In this document: positions 8,557-16,484 of the stretch, piece by piece
Numbering within the stretch: the stretch's first letter is position 1
Layout of the letters: each line of letters opens with the position of its first letter
Assembly (NCBI GenBank): GCA_030615025.1
Contig: JAUXAB010000015.1
Span: 1-63,141, forward strand
DNA: 63,141 nt
Direction of reading: 5' to 3'
Origin: Phycisphaerae bacterium
GTDB lineage: Bacteria; Planctomycetota; Phycisphaerae; Sedimentisphaerales; Anaerobacaceae
Notes under the pieces: model-generated
Told to the model about the DNA's origin: nothing
Databases searched by the model: none
The model's input: the letters and a program-made list of their open reading frames with translations, nothing else
Translations under genes and position numbers: made by a program

Positions 8557-10161
8557 TTAAGTATTGAGTATCAGATCGAGTTTTCCCTGCTCAGGTGCAG
8601 GCAATTCGACACCGCAGCGTACGCAATTAGCCTGGGCCAGCCCCCGGCGTTTGCCGCAAGCCGGACATTTGATAACGGGGGTGTGGTTCAAGGCCAAATA
8701 CGTCAGCAATCCCGCCAGATTAAACGCCAGTGTGAAAAGGAGCCAGAAAATCAGTTTTGCCCGGGATGTTCGCCTTGGCCAGCCGTGCAAAAACACAAAA
8801 ATCATCATCAGTGCACTTAATACCCGGTTTATGACACCGCCGTGTGGCCGAATATCCATTATCATTCGCGCTAAGGAATAGAAGAAATCATTCCTATTCT
8901 GATATTGATAAGCGCGCGACAAAAATTCTCTATCCAATATACGCACGACTAAGTCATACAACGGCGGCGAGAATTGACTTACACAGCGTTGAGCTATTGG
9001 TCTGGGGTCCTTGACTTTGACCACAGGTACTGGTGGGGCCGGCACGGTCCAATCGTAACGATTAAGCAATTCAAGGCCGCCCTGGTTATCCACTTTATAA
9101 AATTCAGTCCACAAGTTCCTTGGTTTTCCCCGGCGTTCCTGCAACCATTTGTCAAAAAGCTCTCGCGAACGGGCAATATCTGCAGGTGGAAATGCATCGC
9201 TCCAATAATTACGCACAAAAATGTTCTTCTTTGTGGCGGTAACCGACGTGCCCGGAAGGCCAATACTCAATTGATGTCTGGGTTCTCGTAATATCAGGTG
9301 ATGCTTGCCGTCCTCCGTTCTGCAGAGGAGTAAAGGTCGATACTTTTTAGAGTCAATATACTCCTTCGCGCCTGGTTTTAAGTCCCTCCATGCGTGCAGG
9401 CTTATCCTTTCAATTTCAATATCTGCTTCGGTATTTTCAAAAATCATTTCTACGGTTTGTTTTTCAAAATCGATTTGGTAAATATGTCTTTGTGTCTGCC
9501 ACAGCAATATCGGGCTGACAGAATCCTGCGGGCACCAGGCGGTAAAGTATCTGAATTTTCCTAACGGTTTTGATTTTGAGTCTGTAAATCCGGTCGAGCC
9601 GGCGTAACCGATTTTCTCACCGTTGGTATTGTAACCCTTAAAATACTCTGCGCCCGGATAATAACGCCAAATCTGCTCGGTCTTATTGTATGAGCCAACG
9701 GGTATCTCGATGTATCGGGAAAAGCCGGGCGTAATCATTTGTATTTGCCTCATTCGCTGCTGTGTAAAGCCCTCTCTGTAGCTGCCATGTAATTGCTTAG
9801 ACCAGTAGAGGTACTCATAGGGTCTCTTATCGCCTGGGCCCTCCCAGAGCAGGTTGTCGTTAGCGTCGTATATCTGCTCTGTCTCAGTTTCGTCCATTTG
9901 ACCCGGTGTACGTCTTGGTTTGTGGATAAGGTGAATTGTACCGTCGGGCAAAAACTCTTTGGCCGAATTTCTTATTCTGTTAAGTCGCTTTTCTTCCTGA
10001 GTGAATTCTGCTTTGGGTTTTGTTGTGGCTGAGAATCGAAACGTACGCTCTATTTCGAGAATAATACCCTGCAGTATCGACACTGCGATCAGGACTATAA
10101 GAACCGTCATAAAGATTTTGGACGGCGTCGCAATGTATTTTAAGTTGATTTTTAGTTTCAT
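8557..10161 (-). CDS. Membrane protein with C-terminal zinc ribbon, last gene of the ABC operon
   Basis: 534 residues with an N-terminal transmembrane helix (about 17-36) and a large presumably extracytoplasmic domain (about 40-430). Two C-terminal helices follow (about 450-500), then a cytoplasmic zinc ribbon with CPAC and CVRC pairs near 505-525. The large domain has repeated aromatic/charged strands like a beta-propeller or sensor, but no family is recognised. It starts 15 bp after the ABC permease gene, so it is very likely co-transcribed and part of the same export or sensing system. Confidence 0.7.
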   Translation of the reverse strand: MKLKINLKYIATPSKIFMTVLIVLIAVSILQGIILEIERTFRFSATTKPKAEFTQEEKRLNRIRNSAKEFLPDGTIHLIHKPRRTPGQMDETETEQIYDANDNLLWEGPGDKRPYEYLYWSKQLHGSYREGFTQQRMRQIQMITPGFSRYIEIPVGSYNKTEQIWRYYPGAEYFKGYNTNGEKIGYAGSTGFTDSKSKPLGKFRYFTAWCPQDSVSPILLWQTQRHIYQIDFEKQTVEMIFENTEADIEIERISLHAWRDLKPGAKEYIDSKKYRPLLLCRTEDGKHHLILREPRHQLSIGLPGTSVTATKKNIFVRNYWSDAFPPADIARSRELFDKWLQERRGKPRNLWTEFYKVDNQGGLELLNRYDWTVPAPPVPVVKVKDPRPIAQRCVSQFSPPLYDLVVRILDREFLSRAYQYQNRNDFFYSLARMIMDIRPHGGVINRVLSALMMIFVFLHGWPRRTSRAKLIFWLLFTLAFNLAGLLTYLALNHTPVIKCPACGKRRGLAQANCVRCGVELPAPEQGKLDLILNT

Positions 10162-10176
10162 AGTACTACTCCCTGG

Positions 10177-10869
10177 TCAAAATTCCCTTCTCAGGAATGT
10201 GTCAAAAATTTGTGAAAGCAAGATGGCAACACTTACAGCTATTGACGTAAAAATCCCGGCAAGTGTCCATTGAGATAATGTAGTAACAATAATGACGGTC
10301 GCTAATACAAGGCCGAATATCTTTGTGGTGTACCAATTAGCTGTGCTCAGGCCCGAAAGTGCTGTTCCCAGATAGGCCACAAGTCCCAGCATTATGAAAA
10401 TCCAGCCCTCAATAAAAACTCTAACCGTTGGCGGTATTGCAAAGACCTCCGGTCGGCTGGCATACCAATAAAGAGCTACCCACACAGTTCCAAGCGAAAT
10501 AACGAAAGCTATCGTTCCCGCAGTCAGCTTCGCGGCAAGTATGCTTTTCCTGCTGACCGAGCGATGGAGTAAGAACGGCCAGGTCCTTGTAAAATGTGGT
10601 ATCCAGAAATGTCGAACACCGAGGACCAGACCAAGCCCGATAGATAAACAGAACAACCACGGACCAGTTAAATTCAGTGTTTGATAATAAGTAAGCTGAT
10701 AATGATCTACGACAGTGCCGGGCGACAGACGCGAGTAATGCCTGTAGCCTCCGTAGTAGGCCTCTGCACGCAGAAGGAAACCGCCCACAGCAAAAAATGC
10801 AATAGCAACTAACAGCATCCACGGCAAACATTCGCGAAGCTCTTTTCGCAGCAGTGCTAAAAATCTCAT
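10177..10869 (-). CDS. ABC-2-type transporter permease
   Basis: 230 residues with about six hydrophobic helices (roughly 15-33, 70-88, 115-133, 152-172, 183-200, 205-222) and a basic N-terminal MRFLALLRKELRE. That pattern is typical of ABC-2 permeases, which have an amphipathic coupling helix before the first membrane span. It lies one base downstream of the ATPase gene. Its substrate is unknown. YtrA-type operons are often linked to cell-envelope antibiotic stress, which is context only. Confidence 0.8.
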   Translation of the reverse strand: MRFLALLRKELRECLPWMLLVAIAFFAVGGFLLRAEAYYGGYRHYSRLSPGTVVDHYQLTYYQTLNLTGPWLFCLSIGLGLVLGVRHFWIPHFTRTWPFLLHRSVSRKSILAAKLTAGTIAFVISLGTVWVALYWYASRPEVFAIPPTVRVFIEGWIFIMLGLVAYLGTALSGLSTANWYTTKIFGLVLATVIIVTTLSQWTLAGIFTSIAVSVAILLSQIFDTFLRREF

Positions 10870-10870
10870 C

Positions 10871-11794
10871 TTATATTTCCTCCCATCGGAACAATTTCTT
10901 ACGCCCCGGTGGCGCGGTAAATTCGATGAACTGGTCTTCTAAGTTCATCTTGACAATGTGGTATCTTTCCGCTCCAGTCCTATCTGCCCACTTGCCTATG
11001 TGGTCATCAGTAGTACTAACCAGGATTAACTCCAGCTCTTTTTCACTGCGTCTGCAGTGCAGCAGGCCGTCGATATCAACCTCGGCCGGTGTGGAATCCG
11101 CAAAACTCAATATCACCTTTTTTACTGCTGCTCTGAATTCCTCGAGAGAACAGTTCGCCCTTAGCACACCTTTGTCGATAACCACGATCCGGTCGGAAAC
11201 CCTCTCTACATCGCCGAGGATATGACTGGAGAAAAGAACCGTTCTGCCCTGGCGCATTATAAGCTCAATCATACCCTCTAAGAATTGTCGCCTTATTGCG
11301 GCATCGAGCCCAAGTGTTGGGTCGTCCATTATCAGAAGCTCCGGATTCGGAGCCAGAGCAAGAGCTAACGAGACCTGCGCACGCTCACCGTTTGAGAGAT
11401 GTTTTATCTTTCGCCTTCTTGGTAGGTTGAAGTATTCAATCATATCGGCAAAGAACTTGTCGTCCCACTGCTTTGGGAAAAACGACCGCTGAAATTTCTC
11501 CAGCTCAGCGATACTCATCCAGCGAAACAGCCGGTGACCTTCTGTTACGTAACCAATACGCTGACGAATCGCAGGCTTCAATTGTTGCGAATCGCAGCCC
11601 AACAATCTCGATGAGCCTGCTGTCGGCCTCAACAACCCCAGCATTAGCTTTATGGCCGTTGTTTTTCCTGCTCCGTTTCGGCCAACAAAGCCACAGATAC
11701 AGCCTTGCGGAATCTTCAGATCCAGGTGGTCAACCGCAAGGGTGCTGCCGTAATATTTCGTAAGACCTTCTGTTTCCAATACTGTCTCAATCAT
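10871..11794 (-). CDS. ABC transporter ATP-binding protein
   Basis: 307 residues with all ABC ATPase motifs: Walker A GRNGAGKT near 37-44, a Q-loop in RIGYVTEGH, the degenerate signature LSNGERAQ, Walker B LLIMDDPTLGLD, and the switch His in SSHILGDVERV. In Walker B the usual catalytic Glu after the DD is replaced by Pro (MDDPTLGLD), as in some YtrB-like proteins. The last 80 residues form an accessory domain. It overlaps the upstream GntR gene by 8 bp. Confidence 0.9.
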   Translation of the reverse strand: MIETVLETEGLTKYYGSTLAVDHLDLKIPQGCICGFVGRNGAGKTTAIKLMLGLLRPTAGSSRLLGCDSQQLKPAIRQRIGYVTEGHRLFRWMSIAELEKFQRSFFPKQWDDKFFADMIEYFNLPRRRKIKHLSNGERAQVSLALALAPNPELLIMDDPTLGLDAAIRRQFLEGMIELIMRQGRTVLFSSHILGDVERVSDRIVVIDKGVLRANCSLEEFRAAVKKVILSFADSTPAEVDIDGLLHCRRSEKELELILVSTTDDHIGKWADRTGAERYHIVKMNLEDQFIEFTAPPGRKKLFRWEEI

Positions 11795-12200
11795 TTTTTC
11801 TTCTTTCCGCTTTTTTGTTAACGAATTTTGCCAGTCTGCCTTTGAACATCGCGATTATATCCTGTTCTTCGAGACCCAAATTCAGGCCCCGCGTAATAAG
11901 GGTATCCATTCTATCGGTGAGTATATTGATATCCGCGGCATCATGTCTGCGCAGTTTTGGGTCGCTGACGTATGTACCGGAACCGGTTTTTGTCGTAACC
12001 AATCCGGCCTGTTCTAAACGGCTGTATGCCCTGGCAACGGTATTTGGATTAATCACCAGCTCTGCCGCAAGCTTTCTGACTGCAGGCAGCTTGTCGCCGC
12101 TTGCCAGCTCACCCCTGGCGATGGCCTTGCTTATCTGTTCAGCAACCTGAACGTAAATAGGCTCGCTCGAACCGGGCAGTATTTGTATCCACAAGGCCAT
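11787..12200 (-). CDS. GntR-family repressor, YtrA subfamily
   Basis: 137 residues. The N-terminal winged helix (about 12-80) contains PIYVQVAEQI, a recognition helix in LPAVRKLAAELVINPNTVARAY, and the wing TKTGSGTYV. Only about 50 residues follow, forming the short two-helix dimerisation tail of the YtrA subfamily instead of a ligand-binding domain. Such regulators head and repress ABC transporter operons, as here with the ATPase, permease and membrane protein genes. A palindromic operator candidate lies at 12266-12284. Confidence 0.88.
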   Translation of the reverse strand: MALWIQILPGSSEPIYVQVAEQISKAIARGELASGDKLPAVRKLAAELVINPNTVARAYSRLEQAGLVTTKTGSGTYVSDPKLRRHDAADINILTDRMDTLITRGLNLGLEEQDIIAMFKGRLAKFVNKKAERRKND

Positions 12201-12265
12201 TGGTACTATTTTCCTTCTCTACCAGAGCTTTTTTTGAGTTCTGCAAACGCACTATCGAGACAATT

Positions 12266-12284
12266 GTATTAAGACTTTTAATAC
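12266..12284 (-). promoter_or_regulatory. Candidate GntR/YtrA operator, GTATTAA-N5-TTAATAC
   Basis: A perfect 7-bp inverted repeat (12266-12272 and 12278-12284) lies directly downstream of a -10 hexamer, so it covers the expected transcription start of the GntR-ABC operon. Another half site (gtatta) lies at 12290. Confidence 0.6.
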
Positions 12285-12313
12285 ATTATGTATTATTCAC
12301 ACAATCTTTGCAA
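12285..12313 (-). promoter_or_regulatory. Promoter of the GntR-ABC operon
   Basis: On the minus strand TTGCAA (12308-12313), a 17-bp spacer and CATAAT (12285-12290) lie about 85 bp upstream of the GntR start and abut the palindrome. Confidence 0.55.
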
Positions 12314-12421
12314 GTATATTTTTAAAAAAATAGAATTTTTTAAACCCTTTATTGCCAAGAGCTTAAAACACCTTAGCTGGTGGAAGATAGAAAATTTTCG
12401 GAAAAGTCTAAAAATTCACGC

Positions 12422-12452
12422 TTGACTTTTCGCTATACTATTATATAGTATA
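12422..12452 (+). promoter_or_regulatory. PadR promoter with overlapping 19-bp palindrome
   Basis: TATACTAT-tat-ATAGTATA at 12434-12452 is a perfect inverted repeat. It overlaps a promoter made of TTGACT (12422-12427), a 16-bp spacer and TATAGT (12444-12449). AT-rich palindromes of this kind are typical PadR autoregulatory sites, and padR starts 46 bp downstream. Confidence 0.65.
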
Positions 12453-12497
12453 CTGCAAACTTGTCTAATTAAATGCTTTCCGAAAGAGAGGTGAAGA

Positions 12498-12830
12498 TTG
12501 AATCTAAACAATTGGCAGACTCAGCTTCGTAAGGGGTTGCTGGACATTGTTATCCTGAATCTTCTGCAGCACGGCCAGTGTCACGGCTATGAGATGGTCC
12601 AGACCCTCAAGCGAAATGAAGAGCTGAAAATTCGTGAAGGCAATATCTACCCCATCCTCGCCCGCCTGCAAACGGATGGCCTGGTAACAAGTTATTCCGA
12701 AACTTCCCGGGATGGCCCCCCGAGAAAGTACTTTAGGCTTACCGAATTGGGCCAAAAGGTTCTTGTCGATATGAACGCGCATTGGGACCAGCTAATCGAA
12801 AGTATCCAACGTCTCAGGAAAGGAGTTTAG
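12498..12830 (+). CDS. PadR-family transcriptional regulator
   Basis: 110 residues. The start is TTG at 12498, preceded by GAGAGGTG at four to five bases. The PadR winged helix shows QLRKGLLDIVILNLLQ, HGYEMVQ, REGNIYPILARLQTDGLV and the wing PRKYFRLTELG. The short C-terminal helix marks the small PadR subfamily that acts as a dimer. The next gene, three bases downstream, encodes a HAAS-domain membrane protein, the classic partner of PadR regulators. Confidence 0.9.
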   Translation: MNLNNWQTQLRKGLLDIVILNLLQHGQCHGYEMVQTLKRNEELKIREGNIYPILARLQTDGLVTSYSETSRDGPPRKYFRLTELGQKVLVDMNAHWDQLIESIQRLRKGV

Positions 12831-12832
12831 AA

Positions 12833-14644
12833 ATGACATCAGAAAGCAAAACATGGGACACTCTGAAGACCGAGTATCTCCGCCATGTGGAAAAAGCACT
12901 CTCGTCGGTCAAACATCCTCGCCGCAAAGATATTCTTGAAGATGTAACCTCACATTTAGACCAGCGTTTCGCCGAGCTTGAACCCCGGCAGCAAACCTGG
13001 GAAAACTTCCAGGCTATCATCACTGAAATGGGCCCTGCCTCTGACTATGCCGAACTTCTCGATCCGAACGCCGCCCCTACAGGCCGGAATGTTTCCCGGA
13101 AGTACCTTTTGTGGGTAGGCCTCGCTGCCGTTGTAGTTATTGCTGCTGCAATTTTATTAACAACGGCAAAAATAGAGAAGCGAACCGCTGGCGAAGGTCT
13201 CAGAAAAACCTTTCCAGAGACTTTAAACGAAGCACAAAAACTTTATATGAACTGGACTGAAACCTACTTCACCTCTTTTCTCGATCGCAATGAGTATGCA
13301 AATCTATCTGATTCAGCCAAAAAGAAACTGGAGGAAAAATGGCTCAAGGTACTGCAGGGCCCCTGGAGTCAAAAATATTATCACGTAATCAACTGTCTGG
13401 CGGCAATTAAGAGCAAAAAAGCGGTGAATCCCCTGCTTAAAATAGCTACTGAACACCGTGAGAAAGATAATCGTGACCGGTGGATGGCAACTAGAGCATT
13501 AGGGATTGTTGGCGATGAGTCAATTGTACCGGAATTGATTCATCTGGTTTATCACTATAACCAGAATACTCGGTTTTGGGCTCAGATTTCTCTTGTGAGA
13601 CTGGTCGGAGCCAATTTTGCTTCCGACTGGCAAGCATGGGGACAATGGTGGAACAAGGAAAAAGATAGTCCCCCGTTCTCATCTCAAAAAATAACATGGA
13701 CATCAAGAGCAGATTGGTCAAACCAAAAATTTCAGGAAGAAAAAGATAAGGCGTTTATCGAACATCTCAAACAAGAGAAAAATGGAATTCAGAAACCTTC
13801 TGTTGAAACTTACATTGTCAATTTCAAGCCTGTTAGTCCATTTGAGCCTCGAACAGCCAGAGAGCTTTTGAATGCATTTAATGAAAATCATCCTCGGGGC
13901 GTACGCACACACCACTACAGAACGCAGGTGCGGGATAATGCCTTGGTTGGCTATATCTGTGTCGACACCAAAGCAGGCAAAGAAGTAATTGTAAACATGC
14001 TTAATGAAAGTAGAAAGTTAGCCTTGATAAGCGCTAAACCAGCCGCTCAAAGAGAACTCGAAAAACTCTACGCTATGGGTCAACCATCGCTGAGGGAGGC
14101 TCATGCAGAAAGGTATTTCGCTGATTTGCCAATATCCCGGTATTACGAATTGCTTGATGGGGAGACCGTGGCAGAGCTGAGTAATCACGAACGTTGGACG
14201 GATGGTTGGTTTAAGGTTGAAGAAGCATATGAAGCTGCTGCTCAGGGCGAAAAGAAGGCAATGATAGAGCAGTGGATGATTGAGGCAAAAAGCAACAACT
14301 TCGATAAGAAAACCAGAGCGATAGCTGCGCTGGGTAATGTTGCTGCTAAAGAAGCTGTAGAAATTCTTATAGAAATTGCTAAAGAACCTAAACCTGTTCA
14401 AGGGAATCGATCCAAATGGATGGCGGTACGTGCACTTGGTAAAATCGGTGATGCGGCAGCAGTTCCTGTATTAATCGATTTGCTGGATCATTACAACAAG
14501 GATACCCGTCTCTATGCAAGGGTAGGTTTATGTGAAATCGCAGGTGTTTATTTCGGTGATGATAAACAGCAATGGCGCACGTGGTGGCAGGAAAACCAGC
14601 AGAAACAGGAACAAATCGGAGAGAAAAATTTAGTCACGAATTAA
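12833..14644 (+). CDS. HAAS-domain membrane protein with HEAT repeats
   Basis: The start at 12833 has AGGAG eight bases upstream; an in-frame upstream extension into padR is not used. The 603-residue product begins with a helical HAAS-like domain (about 8-80, containing HVEKALSSVKHPRRKDILEDV). One transmembrane helix follows (about 90-110), then two blocks of HEAT-like repeats around 185-260 and 490-585 that share the sequence RWMA(T/V)RALG. HAAS proteins normally couple membrane state to a PadR regulator, and here the outer part looks like a protein-binding solenoid. The stop codon lies inside a dispersed 'cacgaattaacacgaa' repeat, which also supplies the last residues. Confidence 0.75.
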   Translation: MTSESKTWDTLKTEYLRHVEKALSSVKHPRRKDILEDVTSHLDQRFAELEPRQQTWENFQAIITEMGPASDYAELLDPNAAPTGRNVSRKYLLWVGLAAVVVIAAAILLTTAKIEKRTAGEGLRKTFPETLNEAQKLYMNWTETYFTSFLDRNEYANLSDSAKKKLEEKWLKVLQGPWSQKYYHVINCLAAIKSKKAVNPLLKIATEHREKDNRDRWMATRALGIVGDESIVPELIHLVYHYNQNTRFWAQISLVRLVGANFASDWQAWGQWWNKEKDSPPFSSQKITWTSRADWSNQKFQEEKDKAFIEHLKQEKNGIQKPSVETYIVNFKPVSPFEPRTARELLNAFNENHPRGVRTHHYRTQVRDNALVGYICVDTKAGKEVIVNMLNESRKLALISAKPAAQRELEKLYAMGQPSLREAHAERYFADLPISRYYELLDGETVAELSNHERWTDGWFKVEEAYEAAAQGEKKAMIEQWMIEAKSNNFDKKTRAIAALGNVAAKEAVEILIEIAKEPKPVQGNRSKWMAVRALGKIGDAAAVPVLIDLLDHYNKDTRLYARVGLCEIAGVYFGDDKQQWRTWWQENQQKQEQIGEKNLVTN

Positions 14645-14915
14645 CACGAATCAAACGAATTTTTAACCGCGGAGAACGCAGAGGGCGCGGAGTTTATTAA
14701 ATTTAACCACGAAGACACGAAGAAGGAGGGGTAAAATACGAAGCACGAAATCCGAAATCCGAAACAAACTTGTCTGACGACAGTCAAGATTCGAATGACC
14801 GAAATACAAAATTCAAAACGAATTAGCCACAGATTTCACCGATTTCACGGATTTATTAGCCACGAAAAGGCACAAAATGCACAAAAGACAACAAAAAAAT
14901 GCAAAAAAAGTGCTT
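14632..14915. repeat. Cluster of dispersed planctomycete-type intergenic repeats
   Basis: In order: 'cacgaattaacacgaa', 'ccgcggagaacgcagagg', 'aaccacgaagacacgaag', 'cgaaatccgaaatccgaaac', 'gccacagatttcaccg' and 'gccacgaaaaggcac'. Relatives occur at 17280-17305 and 45786-45818. They look like short, low-complexity mobile or amplifying units and have no coding potential. Confidence 0.75.
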
Positions 14916-14935
14916 TATAAGCACATAAATATCTG

Positions 14936-15130
14936 GATCCCTGCCTAACTGGGTCCCTGTCTACAACATACAGGGATTCGGACTCTGGCAGGCGGCGGAA
15001 GACAGAAATTGTTTTTGGCGGGAAGTGCGGGTTTTTAGTTTATTGAATGATTCCGCGTGTGCAAGCAAGTCCCTTGGGGACAAGTTGCACACCCTACCCG
15101 GCTGAATTCCAGCAAACTTAGGGATTAATA
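14936..15130. other. Non-coding stretch with a 'ggatccctgcc ... agggattcgg' repeat
   Basis: 'ggatccctgcc' (14936-14946) and 'agggattcgg' (about 14971-14980) recur in the opposite order as a hairpin near 51354-51383. No gene is apparent. The region lies between repeats and a dockerin-tail remnant. Confidence 0.4.
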
Positions 15131-15138
15131 CCTTCAAG

Positions 15139-15265
15139 CTAATGTTCAACAAGCACAGCGAGGTCGAACCAATTGACCACGCCGTCACCGGGTTCCGGGG
15201 CGATGTCGGCGGATGGGTCACCAGGCGCCCCAGGAAAGCTCTTTGGCTTGTTATTTGCCCATAAG
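15139..15265 (-). pseudogene. Orphan dockerin-like C-terminal remnant
   Basis: On the minus strand an open frame without a start reads GDPSADIAPEPGDGVVNWFD, continuing LAVLVEH and stop. This is the typical C-terminal end of planctomycete exported proteins (D-I-A-P, then GDG-V-N-x-x-D-L-A-x-L). It is cut off upstream by a TGA and overlaps the 3' end of the BamE-like gene in another frame. It is probably the last piece of a deleted secreted-protein gene. Confidence 0.6.
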
Positions 15266-15859
15266 TTTCTGTTTCAGTTTTTTTTCAAGCTTCACAACTT
15301 TATCATTCATATCAAAAGTAATTGTAAATACGACTGGATTGCCTCTATGTTGATATTGCAATTCTTTTCCATCTTTCAGCTCTTTTTGTGGCCCACCAAG
15401 CCAACGTAAGATGTACTGCTTTGTCATGCCGGGACGCATCAAAGGCCAAGCTCTTTCAAAGGGGCTCGCATATTCTGACCATACAGAGTCTACGTGTATG
15501 ACTTTTTCGTTTTCATCCAGGAAGACGTCAATCATATTCGATCGGCCAACGATATAACTGATGCAAGCAAAATATTCAAACTCTTTTTTCGAGTCAGGTT
15601 CACCAAGTAAAGACCGAATTTCTTCTTTAGACATCCCAGCTTTCAAATAAGGCAATAGTTTTTTTGCCTCAGTTACACGATAACCTGCCTTGGCTTTAAA
15701 TTCCTTGCTTGCACGTACAATTTCAGGTGGTAGACTCGTTCTGCCCGACTTTCCAAAATACAATATGCAGATACAAATACAAAGGAAGAGAATGGCAATT
15801 AATACTAAAAATAATCTTTTCATATACAAAAACCTTGCTTTTCTATCCTTATAGATCAT
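15251..15859 (-). CDS. Membrane-anchored BamE/SmpA-OmlA-like protein
   Basis: 202 residues. The ATG at 15859 has AGGAAG about six bases upstream; a second possible start is 36 bp in, just before the hydrophobic helix (MKRLFLVLIAILFL). After the anchor come two repeats of the SmpA/OmlA-like fold, LKAGMSKEEIRSLLGEPD with its strands and MRPGMTKQYILRWLGGPQ with its strands. In the BamE/BLIP superfamily such domains bind proteins at the envelope. No lipobox Cys fits well, so it is more likely an anchored protein than a lipoprotein. Confidence 0.65.
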   Translation of the reverse strand: MIYKDRKARFLYMKRLFLVLIAILFLCICICILYFGKSGRTSLPPEIVRASKEFKAKAGYRVTEAKKLLPYLKAGMSKEEIRSLLGEPDSKKEFEYFACISYIVGRSNMIDVFLDENEKVIHVDSVWSEYASPFERAWPLMRPGMTKQYILRWLGGPQKELKDGKELQYQHRGNPVVFTITFDMNDKVVKLEKKLKQKLMGK

Positions 15860-15888
15860 TATATCTTCCTGTGATAAAAGTCTATTCC

Positions 15889-16068
15889 TTATGGCTTATT
15901 ATATACTATTATCTTAGTGCAATCCGGAAGCGGCGGATTGTTAGTCCCGGCATTATTCCACCAATCTTGAGGGCTAATGTATTCTCCGCGCTTACAGACT
16001 CCTCTTTCAAATATCGTCTCGTAGTATATTATATATTGAAGTATGATCTTTCTGTGCCGTGAAGGCAT
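15889..16068 (-). CDS. Possible small protein, 59 aa
   Basis: Open frame from ATG at 16068 to TAA at 15889. The C-terminal half (YISPQDWWNNAGTNNPP, then LPDCTKIIVYNKP) has amino-acid usage that looks protein-like. There is a weak GGAA site seven bases upstream, and no family is recognised. It could be a decayed 3' end of a larger gene. The rest of 15860-16484 holds terminators but no other gene. Confidence 0.3.
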   Translation of the reverse strand: MPSRHRKIILQYIIYYETIFERGVCKRGEYISPQDWWNNAGTNNPPLPDCTKIIVYNKP

Positions 16069-16224
16069 AGTCGGTTCCGGGATAATCCGTTACGATTTGC
16101 TGATAATATGAAAAGCATTCTTTTAAGCATTGCTCTTACTTCCAGCTAACTTTAGCTTGAGTTTCCCGCTTCGCTGAGCTTATAAATTACAGGATTGCGG
16201 AGGATATGTCAAAAAAGTAAAAAA

Positions 16225-16283
16225 AAACAAAAACGTCCGAAAAACTTTCGGTCTGTTTTTTTATCCTGCTTTTGCGGGTTTTT
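16225..16283. terminator. Bidirectional hairpin terminator plus second hairpin
   Basis: CCGAAA-aac-TTTCGG (16237-16251) is flanked by an A-run upstream and a T-run downstream, so it can act on both strands. A second hairpin, cctgcttttgcggg, is followed by six T's at 16265-16284 on the plus strand. Confidence 0.6.
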
Positions 16284-16484
16284 TGCCGGTCAGATAAATT
16301 GCAGGAAGGCTGGCAATATTTTGTAAGTTTATTCTTGACGGATAAAGACAAATAGGTTTATTTATGTGTGTGGGTGGTGAAGGATAAAGAATCTGTCGGG
16401 CTATAACAGCTCGTAAATAAAGAGCTTTGTATTTTACAGGATGGTCAAAAGTAAATTTGTCTTGAGTTTTTTGGAAAGGATTGA

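Noticed and set aside
12830..12833. Upstream start (12782) for the HAAS-HEAT protein inside padR
   Set aside because: The added residues are encoded by padR sequence in another frame, and a good AGGAG site supports 12833.
14632..14915. tRNA or other structured RNA gene in the repeat cluster
   Set aside because: No cloverleaf, anticodon arm or CCA end could be built. The sequence is made of short A-rich repeat units.
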